64,000 bases of DNA, from assembly GCF_014212125.1 (NCBI RefSeq), contig NZ_JACJVP010000027.1:36199-100198 (forward strand), written 5' to 3'. Below the pieces are notes generated by a model. It had not been told where the DNA came from, searched no databases, and saw only the letters and a program-made list of their open reading frames with translations. This DNA comes from Cohnella nanjingensis. Its GTDB lineage: Bacteria > Bacillota > Bacilli > Paenibacillales > Paenibacillaceae. The translations under genes and the position numbers were made by a program. Shown here in pieces: positions 54,527 to 63,349 of this stretch. How positions within the stretch are numbered: position 1 is the first letter of the stretch; the number at the start of each line of letters is the position of its first letter.

Positions 54527-56242
54527 TCAAGCCTCTCCCTGGATGGTGTAGACGTAGTTCAGTCGCCCTTCCGGCGCAACGTCGCCATATCGATAGAAGT
54601 CCATTGCATCTCCTTCGTTCTGCATATGGTCGACCCACTTGAATTCGAGCCGCTGCGGCTGCTCCGACCGAACCAGGCCGAGAAGCGTCCGCGGCAGCGC
54701 GAGATGCAGCTCGTTGCCGCTCGCCGCATAGCGGACTTCGCCCAGCGGCTCCCAGTTCCAGCCGCCCGCGCTGCGTTCCAGCAGCGTCGCGGAGTCTCCC
54801 GTCACCTGCCGATTGACGATATAGTGATACCCTTCCCATCCCTCGTCGGCCCTTCCGGGCACCCGAAGCAGCAGCATCATCCAATGCCGGTCCGTGCGCG
54901 GCGTCAATGCCGCTCGGGTCCTCGCGTAGAAGCAGACTTCGTCCTCCGTATGCGCGGCCTTGAACAGGGCGAGATCGTTGCGTCCGGTGTCGTCGCGATA
55001 GCGGAGCTCGCCGTAGCCCGGATGGTTCCGGGGCGCGGTATCCCCCGCGAAATCCCGGTATTCCGACGCGACGTCGTCCCAAGCGCGGAAATCCGGCGCC
55101 ATCGGGATCGGCGCCGCGAGCCGCGAGCCGCCGAACGTGTCGTCGGGCATGCCTTTGAAGCGCCGGATATAACCGATCAAATGCATGTAGTAGTTGTCGT
55201 TGTACCCGCCCTTCATCGGCTCGATATCGCGACTGAAGTTAAGCGTCGCTTGATCGACGAACAGTACAGGCCGCTCGTCCGGACCGGACAGCCGCATCGC
55301 GACCCATTCGTTCCAGCCGGTGACGAAGACGATCCGCGGGTCTTCGGCCAGCGCGAATGCCCACTGCTCCGCGACGTTCGCGCCGCGATGGATCGCCTCC
55401 GCCGACGCCGCGGCGCCGCTGTCCGCGCCCTCGTGATAGCCCCTCCCCCAGTTGTCCCCGTATCCGTAGAAGGGTGTATCGCTCATCGCGACGCTGGGAT
55501 GTTGGGCGACGGATACGCTCACGATCTCCTTCTCGCCCCGATCGTTGAAGAATACCCGCTGCGGACGCTCGAACTCGATCCAGGGGAACCCGTTCGTCTT
55601 CGCCGGTTCGTTCGGCCACTGATTCAGCCGGAAGGTGAAGAATTCGTGATGCTCGGCGTCGCACGCTTCCGGATCGCCGATGATGAGCGGCTTGCCTTCC
55701 CAGCGGAACCACAGCGACGGATAGCGTGCCGGCTGGTAGATGTCGCGATAGAGCGCGGCAATCGTCTCGCCGGAATCCGTATTCGTGTAGAAGGCGAATT
55801 GCGGAATCTTGAACCCCTGCTCGGCAAGCTCCGCCATGATACGGAACAGTTCGTCGTATACCCGCTTATAGGTGGTCGCGTTGGTCGTATCGAAGACCAG
55901 AAAGTCGACCCCGGCCGAGGCGATCAGCTGCACATGCTTGCGCAGCACCCAGGCGTCGTCGTTCAGATAGTAGCCATAGAGCGGCTCCCCCCAGAAATGA
56001 AAGGCCCCTTCGGGTCCCCAGGCGGCATGCGCACGATCGCGCATCGCTTCCGGCCATCCGGCGACGATGTCCGAATTGTCGTAAGGTCCCATCGTCCCGT
56101 GCTGGCCGAGCCACAAGAAGTAAAAGAGGCCGACGAAGCGATTCGGACGCGAAGGCCCGACTTCGATCCGGGTCGGCAATCGCCTCCCGAGACCGTCGAT
56201 GCCGCCCCACCGGTCGACGCGATATCCCATGCCGTCCGTCAT
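54527..56242 (-). CDS. GH99/WbsX-like TIM-barrel protein
   Basis: A protein of 571 residues without a signal peptide. It reads FVGLFYFLWLGQHG at the start, then WGPEGAFHFWGEPLYGYY, LIASAGVDFLVFDTTNATTY, FAFYTNTDSG and VFVTGWNEWVA, a pattern like GH99/GH71-type and WbsX-domain glycan enzymes, with candidate acids in the GWNEW segment. The C-terminal ~150 residues form a beta-rich domain. I cannot assign the reaction. The ATG at 56242 was chosen; an upstream GTG eight codons earlier is possible. Three operator-like boxes lie just upstream. Confidence 0.65.
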   Translation of the reverse strand: MTDGMGYRVDRWGGIDGLGRRLPTRIEVGPSRPNRFVGLFYFLWLGQHGTMGPYDNSDIVAGWPEAMRDRAHAAWGPEGAFHFWGEPLYGYYLNDDAWVLRKHVQLIASAGVDFLVFDTTNATTYKRVYDELFRIMAELAEQGFKIPQFAFYTNTDSGETIAALYRDIYQPARYPSLWFRWEGKPLIIGDPEACDAEHHEFFTFRLNQWPNEPAKTNGFPWIEFERPQRVFFNDRGEKEIVSVSVAQHPSVAMSDTPFYGYGDNWGRGYHEGADSGAAASAEAIHRGANVAEQWAFALAEDPRIVFVTGWNEWVAMRLSGPDERPVLFVDQATLNFSRDIEPMKGGYNDNYYMHLIGYIRRFKGMPDDTFGGSRLAAPIPMAPDFRAWDDVASEYRDFAGDTAPRNHPGYGELRYRDDTGRNDLALFKAAHTEDEVCFYARTRAALTPRTDRHWMMLLLRVPGRADEGWEGYHYIVNRQVTGDSATLLERSAGGWNWEPLGEVRYAASGNELHLALPRTLLGLVRSEQPQRLEFKWVDHMQNEGDAMDFYRYGDVAPEGRLNYVYTIQGEA

Positions 56243-56274
56243 GACAAGTCCACCGCCTTCTCCCACCGCCAAAT

Positions 56275-56336
56275 AAAGTATTCTTACTAAACACATAATA
56301 TACTTAATAATGGTTTATATCAACAGAATATACATT
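56275..56336. promoter_or_regulatory. GTATAC-type operator cluster, GH99-like/GH78 transcript
   Basis: Three boxes at 56275-56285 (AAAGTATTCTT), 56298-56308 (AATATACTTAA) and 56326-56336 (GAATATACATT). They resemble the AAAGTATACTTT palindrome and lie 33-94 bases before the GH99-like start. Confidence 0.6.
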
Positions 56337-56344
56337 GCCTTTTT

Positions 56345-56374
56345 CAAAAAAACTGCGCTCCATGCGGAGCGCAG
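56345..56374 (-). terminator. Terminator of the DUF5722 gene
   Basis: ACTGCGCTCC/GGAGCGCAGT around CGCAT-type loop, followed by TTTTTTT on the minus strand, 50 bases after the stop. Confidence 0.9.
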
Positions 56375-56423
56375 TAAGGTACGACGTACAGATCATCGAT
56401 GGCGGTCCTTCGGCAAGGAAGGA

Positions 56424-59400
56424 TTAATCCGCGGCAGAGGCGTACGCCCCGATCCGGTCCAGCTGGAATTCCGGATTCCAAGCCATGTCGCTGCCTGCCG
56501 CGCGGAACGCGATCTCGATCTGCTGCACCGAAGTTCGGCCCGCCCAGCCCGCGATAGGCGCCTCGATCCGGTTCCATTGGTCCGGCGCGACGGACGCGTT
56601 AAAAGTATAGACGTCTCCGTCGCCGCTGCGCAGCGTGACCCGCGTCTCGTAGGATGCATTCGGCACGCCGCCGTAAGCGTCGATATCGTATGCGAACACG
56701 GAGGCTCCGCTGAGATCGAGCGGCCGGCCAGGCGCCGCCTGCACGGTCCGCCACGCCGAAGCGGCCACGGACGCCGAACGGGCCGATAGGGCGGATTGGC
56801 CTTCGCTCGGCGTGCCCGGACCGTTCGGGAAGGAGGTCACCGTGGTGACGCTCGCGACGTTCTCGCCCGCCGTCCATCCCTGCACGCCATCTTCGAAGGT
56901 ATAGAGAAGGCCGTCGGCAGGTCCGCCTCCCGGCGGGCTATCCTGCAGGACGAAGGTGAATTCGGCGTCCTGAACCTTCAACGTGACGGAGGGCGCTTCG
57001 CCTTCCTTCGGGTCGTACTCGGAAACCTGGAGGGTGAACGTCTTGCGCTGATCGGTGCCCAGTCCTTCGAGCGTCAGAGACTTCGGCTCCAGCTTCAGCC
57101 CCTTGCTTGCTTCGACTTGCATCTTCTTGAGCGGATCCGGACTGCGGTTGGTGACGGCGACCGCGATCTGCGCCCCGGCTTCCAGCTTCGGCGAAGCCAG
57201 CTTGGCCTCTACCTCCACGTTCGGATGCTTCGCATCGGCTTTCACCGTCTTGGCAAACCCGGCCTCGTCGATCTGGATCTCGCCCTTCCATGGCGCGCCG
57301 CCCTCGGATCGGACCCAGATCTTGACGCGATCGACGGCGCCTGCGCCCTTCCATCCCCGAAGCGGCAGCGCCAGCGGCGCCCATCCCGCCGCCGGGTTTA
57401 GCTTCGCCGTCCCCTCGACGCTGTCGGCGCCGCTGTAGGCGATGAACTTGGCATCATAGACATTGTTCGCGTCCGCGCCCGGCAGCCGGATCGCCGCCGT
57501 GAAGTACGGCGTCTTCGCCGCGTCAACCGGCGAAGCGAACGTCCGCTGTACGCCCGCCCAGTTCATCGCGTAGGCGCTGTTCACCTTCGCCGTCAGATAG
57601 CCGGCGCCCGCGTAGGCGTCACCCGTATCGACGCGGATCTCGCTCACTTCGTCCGAAGCCTGGTAGCCGTCGGTGCCTGACTCGAACCCGGCGATCTCGC
57701 CGAACTTGTCGTCTTTGCCCCCGGCATGGATCCGTTCGATGAAGTCGAGTCCGTTCAACTGCGGCCAAGAGCGATCGGCGAGCTTCGACGGATCGAAGTT
57801 CGGGATGGCGTCCGACCAATCCCGGATGCCGATGATCGCCTTGGCGAAAGCAGTCGCCTCCAGCGAACGGTCCGTATCGATCGCCTGGAACACGTCGTAG
57901 CTGACTTTGTGCCGATAAGGCGTGACTACCGTGCCCGGCGCGTGCGTCCATAGGCCGAGATTGAGGCCGCCTTCCTGACCGTGGTCGACATGGCGATGCA
58001 GGATGAAGGCGTCGATGCCGTCCAGGAATTTGACCTTGTAGTACGCGTAAGCGTAGGCGGCGGCTTGCACCTGTTGATCCGCCTCGGAGTTCGACAGGCT
58101 GTGGAAGCCCTGCTCGGACAGGATAATGCGGCGCATCGCCCCGTCGTACAGATAGTCGGGCTGCTTCATATAGTCCACGAGCACGTCCAGGTTCTTGAAC
58201 GTGATCCGCTCCGTGTCGAAGGACGCCGTCGCCGTCTTGTCGTTCCAGAAGCGAGGCTCGAACAGGTTCTCCGGATACGGGTGGAACGCGATATTCCAGC
58301 CGAAGTCGCCCTCCGCGCGCGTAAGCTGGGTCAGCCGGTCGACGATCGCTTTGTTGTCGTACTTCCACAGCGAGTCGTCGCCCAGATTCTCGTTCCAGAA
58401 ATGATCGAGCGAGACATAGGTCCTGGCATTGGCATATGCCGACTTCACGATCGTGTCGATCAGGCGCAGCGTCTGCGCGTATTCCCGCACGTAGTCGCCG
58501 ATCTTCTTGGGACCCATATTGTTCCAGACCTTGTTCTGCCCGATCTCGTTGCCAACGATATAGTTAACGGCTCTGCCGTGCGCCTGGTTCTGCTCGGAAT
58601 AGCGCTCCGCGAGGAACTTGGTCACGGCCTTCACGTAGGCGACGCCTTTCTCGTTCGCCGTATTCAGCGCGTAGACCGTGCCGCCCGGCTGCGCGTCCGG
58701 ATGAAGCAAGTATTCGTTCGCGGACTCCGGATCCTTGGAATCGTACATGATCAGGATCAGCGAGACGAGGATCCCGTTGTCGGACAGGCTCTTGATCTGC
58801 CGGTCCAGCTGCTCGATCCGGTCTTTGCGGAAGTAGTACGGCTTGCCTTCCACTTCGTAAGCGATCGTATTCTCCGGATGATTGCCGGCTTTGTACGTGA
58901 GCTCGTTGTAAGCCACGTTCAGCGCCGCATGGCTGATGCCGAGCTCCTGCGCGTCCCCCGTCATCTGCACCTGCAGCCCCTTGATGCTCCGGGCCGACGG
59001 GTAAGGCTCCCAGTTCGCCGCCGTCTCCTCGGGATTGGCGACATATTGGGGCGCGGCCAGGAGGGTATACGCGCCGTCCGCGGCTTTGGAGGCGACGGCG
59101 AACTTGGAGTAGAGCCGGCTGCGCTCGCCTTCGCTCAGCCCCGTCTCGAACGCGAACGCGCTCGCGAGCTCCACCTCCGCGATCGGCGTCTTGGCCGCGA
59201 GGAACGCCTTCGGATCTTCATAGGTGGCCAGTTCGAATAGGTACAATTGTTCGCCCGGATGAGCCCCCACGTAAGACGGATCGACGGAGCCCGCGACGGC
59301 GATCCGATCGGCGCCTTCTATCCGCGCTTTGGCTTGAGCGGGATAGGGGGCCTCCAGCACCGGCAGGCTCTTGAACCGGATCTGGTCGATCGCGAGCGTG

Positions 59401-60422
59401 CCCGTAGACGCGGGCAGGAGGAACCGGAACGCCGTCAACCGGCCGCTCCACGCCGGGTTGTCGGAGAAGTTGAACTCCCGGGTGAAGGCGCCTTCGGTCG
59501 GGATGGCGAAGGTCTTGGACCGCTCTACGCTCCAGTCGCCGCCATCCATCTTCCACTGCACCGTCAACTCGCCGGCGCCCGTGCCGTTCGTCATCGCGAC
59601 CGCCATGCCGTTGCGCTGGCCGGCGTCGAGCCGCAGCGCCGGCGACTCAAGCACGCCCGCTTCGCCGTTCATGCGGTAGACCAACGCGCCGCCGGTCGCC
59701 GACACGTCCCCGCTCGGCGAGGTGAAGCCCTCCGTGTCTCCCTCTCCCGTAAAGCTGAGATCCAGTACATTCGTAGCCGCGATACAGTCGATCTGGAAGC
59801 GGCCGTCCCAGTAATCGTAGCCGGGGGCTCCGGGCTCGATGCCCGCCAGATCGAAGTTCTGCATGAACGAGATCTCCATCTTGGCGACCGTCCCCTTCCC
59901 CGGCCAATCGCCAAGCTTGATGAAGATGCGGTCCCAGCGGTCCGGCCGGATGGTGGCCACGCTCTCGAGCCGGTCGTCGCCGCTGTACAGATTCACCTTC
60001 AACACGTAGTCGGCCGAAGCCTGCCATCCCCAGCTGTTCGCCGCCAGAGCCAGGTAGCGGTAACCGGACAAGTCGAGCGGCTCCTCGAACGATCGATAGA
60101 TGGTACGCCAATCGTACACCTTGACCTTCTCGGGCACTTGCTCCAGCGCGCCGGCGCCTTCGTACGGCGAATTGGGGCCGTTCAGAATGCTGGTCGCGAA
60201 GTTGATCTGCTTCGTGTTGGTCCCCGCCTTCCAGGTGGCGACGTCGGCGGCCGTATTGAAGTCGTTGATGATCCGTGCGGGATACATCTCCTCTCCCTTC
60301 GCGACGTTCGCGGTTGCGTGCAAGCCGGGATCGTACGGCCCGGCCGATACGACGGCGGCCAGCAGGAGCTGGAGCACCAGCATCATGGACAGTGCGGCCG
60401 ACCCTTTGGACAAACGCATCAT
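56424..60422 (-). CDS. Secreted multidomain DUF5722-type glycan hydrolase
   Basis: The largest gene of the window, 1332 residues, with a signal peptide (AAVVSA/GPYD). Residues ~50-350 look like two CBM-type beta-sandwiches (YRSFEEPLDLSGYRYLALA, FQIDCIAAT). The central ~470-880 matches DUF5722 (LGISHAALNVAYNELTY, KDRIEQLDRQIKSLSDNGI) and resembles a clan GH-A barrel: Asn625-Glu626 in YIVGNEIGQNKVW as probable acid/base and Glu770 in RRIILSEQGFHS as probable nucleophile. Three further beta-rich domains follow to the C-terminus, the last again CBM-like (RPLDLSGASVFAYDIDAYGG). No cell-wall anchor is seen. It probably starts breakdown outside the cell for the importer. GGAGGAGGG precedes the start. 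Confidence 0.8.
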   Translation of the reverse strand: MMRLSKGSAALSMMLVLQLLLAAVVSAGPYDPGLHATANVAKGEEMYPARIINDFNTAADVATWKAGTNTKQINFATSILNGPNSPYEGAGALEQVPEKVKVYDWRTIYRSFEEPLDLSGYRYLALAANSWGWQASADYVLKVNLYSGDDRLESVATIRPDRWDRIFIKLGDWPGKGTVAKMEISFMQNFDLAGIEPGAPGYDYWDGRFQIDCIAATNVLDLSFTGEGDTEGFTSPSGDVSATGGALVYRMNGEAGVLESPALRLDAGQRNGMAVAMTNGTGAGELTVQWKMDGGDWSVERSKTFAIPTEGAFTREFNFSDNPAWSGRLTAFRFLLPASTGTLAIDQIRFKSLPVLEAPYPAQAKARIEGADRIAVAGSVDPSYVGAHPGEQLYLFELATYEDPKAFLAAKTPIAEVELASAFAFETGLSEGERSRLYSKFAVASKAADGAYTLLAAPQYVANPEETAANWEPYPSARSIKGLQVQMTGDAQELGISHAALNVAYNELTYKAGNHPENTIAYEVEGKPYYFRKDRIEQLDRQIKSLSDNGILVSLILIMYDSKDPESANEYLLHPDAQPGGTVYALNTANEKGVAYVKAVTKFLAERYSEQNQAHGRAVNYIVGNEIGQNKVWNNMGPKKIGDYVREYAQTLRLIDTIVKSAYANARTYVSLDHFWNENLGDDSLWKYDNKAIVDRLTQLTRAEGDFGWNIAFHPYPENLFEPRFWNDKTATASFDTERITFKNLDVLVDYMKQPDYLYDGAMRRIILSEQGFHSLSNSEADQQVQAAAYAYAYYKVKFLDGIDAFILHRHVDHGQEGGLNLGLWTHAPGTVVTPYRHKVSYDVFQAIDTDRSLEATAFAKAIIGIRDWSDAIPNFDPSKLADRSWPQLNGLDFIERIHAGGKDDKFGEIAGFESGTDGYQASDEVSEIRVDTGDAYAGAGYLTAKVNSAYAMNWAGVQRTFASPVDAAKTPYFTAAIRLPGADANNVYDAKFIAYSGADSVEGTAKLNPAAGWAPLALPLRGWKGAGAVDRVKIWVRSEGGAPWKGEIQIDEAGFAKTVKADAKHPNVEVEAKLASPKLEAGAQIAVAVTNRSPDPLKKMQVEASKGLKLEPKSLTLEGLGTDQRKTFTLQVSEYDPKEGEAPSVTLKVQDAEFTFVLQDSPPGGGPADGLLYTFEDGVQGWTAGENVASVTTVTSFPNGPGTPSEGQSALSARSASVAASAWRTVQAAPGRPLDLSGASVFAYDIDAYGGVPNASYETRVTLRSGDGDVYTFNASVAPDQWNRIEAPIAGWAGRTSVQQIEIAFRAAGSDMAWNPEFQLDRIGAYASAAD

Positions 60423-60472
60423 AACCCTCCTCCAGCATTCGAAATGGTTAAAATCACCAATAATATAACAAC

Positions 60473-60516
60473 AAAGTATTCTTTGAACAATATACTTTGA
60501 TTAATGTATACGTAAT
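60473..60516. promoter_or_regulatory. GTATAC-type operator cluster, DUF5722 gene
   Basis: Three boxes in a row at 60473-60484 (AAAGTATTCTTT), 60488-60499 (CAATATACTTTG) and 60503-60516 (AATGTATACGTAAT), with starts 15 bases apart. They lie 51-94 bases ahead of the DUF5722 start. Confidence 0.65.
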
Positions 60517-60611
60517 TAGTTTTAAAGACCTATATATTCGTCGGAACATGCTCAAAAAACCTCCTTTCCCCCGGTTCAAGGAGCAGCGGAGACGAAGGCA
60601 GAACCTTGTCA

Positions 60612-60643
60612 CACAAACAAAATGCCCCCTCGCGGGGACATTT
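60612..60643 (-). terminator. Terminator of the GNAT gene
   Basis: AAATGTCCCCGCGAGGGGGCATTT forms a stem followed on the minus strand by TGTTTGTGTG, 68 bases after the stop. Confidence 0.7.
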
Positions 60644-60710
60644 GCGTATGCTTATGGTTTGGGATACGGGCTTCGGAAAAATAGTTCTTCGCCTGCGATC
60701 GCAGCAAGAG

Positions 60711-61181
60711 CTATATCTTTTTCACAAACAGAACCCGATCCTGACGGGCTCCGTCATAATCCGCAAAGACGGGAACGCCGTCGACTTCCTTATCCCCCTT
60801 CTCCGCCTCGAACCCCATCTTCGTATGATAGGCGATCGAAACTTGGTTTGAAGGAGACGTTACGCATCGGACCTCATTTCGGCCAAGCCGCTTCACGGTT
60901 TCGAAAAAGACTTCGTAGAGTCGTTTTCCGATATGATGCTTTCTGTAAGCCGGATGGACGCCCGCAAAGTGAATATACGCTTCATCGGAATAAGTCTGGG
61001 ATAAAAAGCCGATCAGAAATCCTACAATTCGTCCCTCCTTTTCCGCAATGAAACTTGTCGCGTTGAAGTGATCGAAAAACAGTTTCGGCAGCATGTCGGA
61101 CATCGGCCGTCCGCCCCACCAATCATTAATCAGCGGTGAAATCAAAGCGTAGTCCGACCCTTTCGCGGAACGAATGTTCAT
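60711..61181 (-). CDS. GNAT-family N-acetyltransferase
   Basis: A protein of 156 residues with the GNAT fold: N-terminal MNIRSAKGSDYALISPLI, the central strand GRIVGFLIGFLS and the acetyl-CoA motif VHPAYRKHHIGKRLYEVFF (R/Q-x-x-G-x-G/A type), ending ADYDGARQDRVLFVKKI. Substrate unknown. The ATG at 61181 has AGGAGGG 8-9 bases upstream. An in-frame ATG at 61259 with its own perfect AGGAGG site adds 26 residues and crosses a terminator-like hairpin; see the leader entry. Confidence 0.9.
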   Translation of the reverse strand: MNIRSAKGSDYALISPLINDWWGGRPMSDMLPKLFFDHFNATSFIAEKEGRIVGFLIGFLSQTYSDEAYIHFAGVHPAYRKHHIGKRLYEVFFETVKRLGRNEVRCVTSPSNQVSIAYHTKMGFEAEKGDKEVDGVPVFADYDGARQDRVLFVKKI

Positions 61182-61202
61182 CCTTATCTCCCTCCTGCCC
61201 AT

Positions 61203-61271
61203 AAAAAAGGCGGATTCCGCGTCCCTGCGCAAACCCGCCCCAAGCGATCCGCGGAACATCCGCGGCCTCCT
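61203..61271 (-). promoter_or_regulatory. Attenuator-like leader of the GNAT gene
   Basis: On the minus strand AGGAGG (61266-61271) is followed six bases later by ATG (61259). The frame MFRGSLGAGLRRD runs on in frame into the GNAT protein. Within it a stem GGCGGGTTTGCGC/GCGGAATCCGCC is followed by TTTTTT (61203-61239), ending just before the GNAT ribosome binding site. The 3' arm could instead pair with GCGGATGTTCCGCG upstream (one bulge), giving two exclusive structures. The hairpin could alternatively be just the terminator of the decarboxylase. Confidence 0.5.
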
Positions 61272-61442
61272 ATTCAAGATAAAGCGTATCACAACGCAGG
61301 ACGCATGCCAAGAAAGCCGCGGGCCGCAATGGCCCACTACGCGGGACCGCGTGGTGAAACGGCGAAACGACCGGTGCCCCGCCGGCTGCGAGGGCTTGGC
61401 CAAGTTGTGCGCCGAGCAGCCGGCCGAGACCCTCGGACCGGA

Positions 61443-63161
61443 TTACCCGGGGGCGTTCCTCATCCGCTCCTGCTCCACCAAATGATGGCGCAGCCGATGC
61501 AGATAGTCCGGCGCATCCAACGGATCGGAGACGATCAGTTCGACGATGCACAGCCGGTTCGGCCGCTCCCTCTCGCAGGCCGCGATCGCGTCGTCCAGCT
61601 CCCGATTCGTTCGCGCCTGCGCCGTGAAGGCTTGGCCGCCGAAGGCCTCCGCCAGCTTCGTATACCGCCAGTCGGGAATTTGATTGTAGGCCTGGTTCGC
61701 GGTCTTGACGTTCAAATATTTCTCGATCGTGTACCCGCCGTTGTTCAAGACGAAGACGATGGGACGGCAGCCGAAGTACAGCATCGTGCTGATCTCTTGA
61801 ACGGTCAACTGCAAGGAGCCGTCTCCCGTGAACAAGAGTACGCGTCTGTCCGGGGCCGCGATCGCGGCGCCTAATGCCGCCGGGGTGGCATACCCGATAC
61901 TCTGCCAGCCCTGCTGGCAGATATAATCGGCACCGGCCGGAAGTCGTACCTGCGACATCCCGTAGGCCAGCGTTCCGGTCTCGACCACCACGATATCCTT
62001 TTCCTTCAGCATTCGCTGAAGCCGAGGGTAATAAGATGCGGCGCGGATCGGCTGCTCCGGCTCTCCGACCATCCGGTCGTAAGGGAAGGCGACCTGCGGC
62101 ATCGCGCCGCTGCGCTGCCGACTCACCCCTCGAAGCCCGGCGAACAGCTCCATCGCCGGTACTTGATCATATGTCGTATCTCCGACCCTGACCGCCCTCG
62201 GCTGGATGTCGATTAGCCGTCCGGCATCGAGCTTGGCCGTGTCGTTCGCGGAATTGACATCCGTCCAGACCAAGCCAGCCGAGAGGATGCAGCCGGCTCC
62301 CTCGACGATCTTCCGCACCTGTTCGCTGCCGAAGGCGCCGCCATAGACGCCGATGTAGTTCGCATGCTGCTCGTCGAACGCCCCCTTGCCCAGCAGCAGC
62401 GATGCCGCAGGCACATTCAGGCTCACGGCCAAATCGCGTACGGCTTCGCGCCATCCGAACCGGAGCGTCAGCATATCCGCAAGCAGCACGGCTCGATCCG
62501 CCGTATTCAACATGCGCTGGATATGATCGATCGCGGCCTGCAGCGCAGCTGGATTCGTCGCCGCCGGCGCAGCCGCCGGGGCGGCGCCAAGCACGATCGG
62601 CCGGGTGACCAAGTCGATCGCGACGACCAGATACACCGGCTTGCGCGTTTGCTTGGCCGCGCGGATGGCGGCCGGGATCTCAATCGCCGCGTTCTCCGGG
62701 GTCAAGACGGCCGTATAGGCGGACAAGTGCGCGTATACGTTCCGGAATACGTCGTAGTTGCCGTCCAACAGCGTATGGTGCATCCATTTATGCGCCTGCT
62801 GGTCGGCGGATTTGGGCGCGCCCACGATATGAATGATCGGGACGCGTTCGCTGTACGCGCCGGCAATGGTGTTGCAAGCGCTCATCTCTCCCACGCCGAA
62901 CGTGGTGATTAGAGCGGACATGCCGCGGATGCGCGCATAGCCGTCCGCCGCGTATCCCGCCCCCAGCTCGTTGCGTCCGTTGACGAACCGAATGCCTTCG
63001 TACCGTTCCAACGTGTCGAGCAGGCTGAAGTTGTAATCGCCCGGGATGCCGAAGATCTCGAAGATGCCCTCCGCCTTCAAGCTATCGTAGAGGTACTGTC
63101 CCAGCGTAGGGGATGTTGTCGGCCGGGAACCTGGAACCGCCGCAACCATATTCGTTGACAC
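61443..63161 (-). CDS. Indolepyruvate/pyruvate-type thiamine-diphosphate decarboxylase
   Basis: A protein of 572 residues. It has the PDC/IPDC N-terminus GQYLYDSLKAEGIFEIFGIPGDYNFSLLD, the catalytic Glu in GRNELGAGYAADGYAR, and the TPP motif FTGDGSLQLTVQEISTM with VFVLNNGGYTIEKYL. The paired His of PDC/IPDC is recognisable in WMHHTLLDG. It decarboxylates a 2-keto acid such as pyruvate, phenylpyruvate or indolepyruvate to an aldehyde. GTG at 63161 is chosen since GGGAGG is 8 bases upstream; an internal ATG lies four codons later. A regulator fragment lies just upstream. Confidence 0.9.
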   Translation of the reverse strand: MSTNMVAAVPGSRPTTSPTLGQYLYDSLKAEGIFEIFGIPGDYNFSLLDTLERYEGIRFVNGRNELGAGYAADGYARIRGMSALITTFGVGEMSACNTIAGAYSERVPIIHIVGAPKSADQQAHKWMHHTLLDGNYDVFRNVYAHLSAYTAVLTPENAAIEIPAAIRAAKQTRKPVYLVVAIDLVTRPIVLGAAPAAAPAATNPAALQAAIDHIQRMLNTADRAVLLADMLTLRFGWREAVRDLAVSLNVPAASLLLGKGAFDEQHANYIGVYGGAFGSEQVRKIVEGAGCILSAGLVWTDVNSANDTAKLDAGRLIDIQPRAVRVGDTTYDQVPAMELFAGLRGVSRQRSGAMPQVAFPYDRMVGEPEQPIRAASYYPRLQRMLKEKDIVVVETGTLAYGMSQVRLPAGADYICQQGWQSIGYATPAALGAAIAAPDRRVLLFTGDGSLQLTVQEISTMLYFGCRPIVFVLNNGGYTIEKYLNVKTANQAYNQIPDWRYTKLAEAFGGQAFTAQARTNRELDDAIAACERERPNRLCIVELIVSDPLDAPDYLHRLRHHLVEQERMRNAPG

Positions 63162-63322
63162 CCATTCAACCTCCCGTCTCTGGACATGACTGCCTTTAAT
63201 TTGCCCGGTATGGCGCCTGCTATTCCCTTCAACCGACTTCGCTCCGGCCCCCACGCCCGAACCCCCAGCCCTGTAAAAGATCGCAAGGCCGATGCCATGA
63301 TAGGCATCTCCGGCAACGGCAA

Positions 63323-63346
63323 AGCCCCCCGGTCTTCCGAGGGGCT
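63323..63346 (-). terminator. Weak terminator of the AraC fragment
   Basis: AGCCCC/GGGGCT with a loop of about 12 bases follows the AraC stop, then TTGCCGTTG on the minus strand; the T-run is poor. Confidence 0.4.
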
Positions 63347-63349
63347 CGT

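Noticed and set aside
61330..61365. T-box-like sequence on the plus strand (GCGGGACCGCG with flanking arms)
   Set aside because: It resembles the T-box core only partly, there is no plus-strand gene downstream, and the segment is better explained as a simple inverted repeat CACTACGCGG/CCGCGTGGTG.
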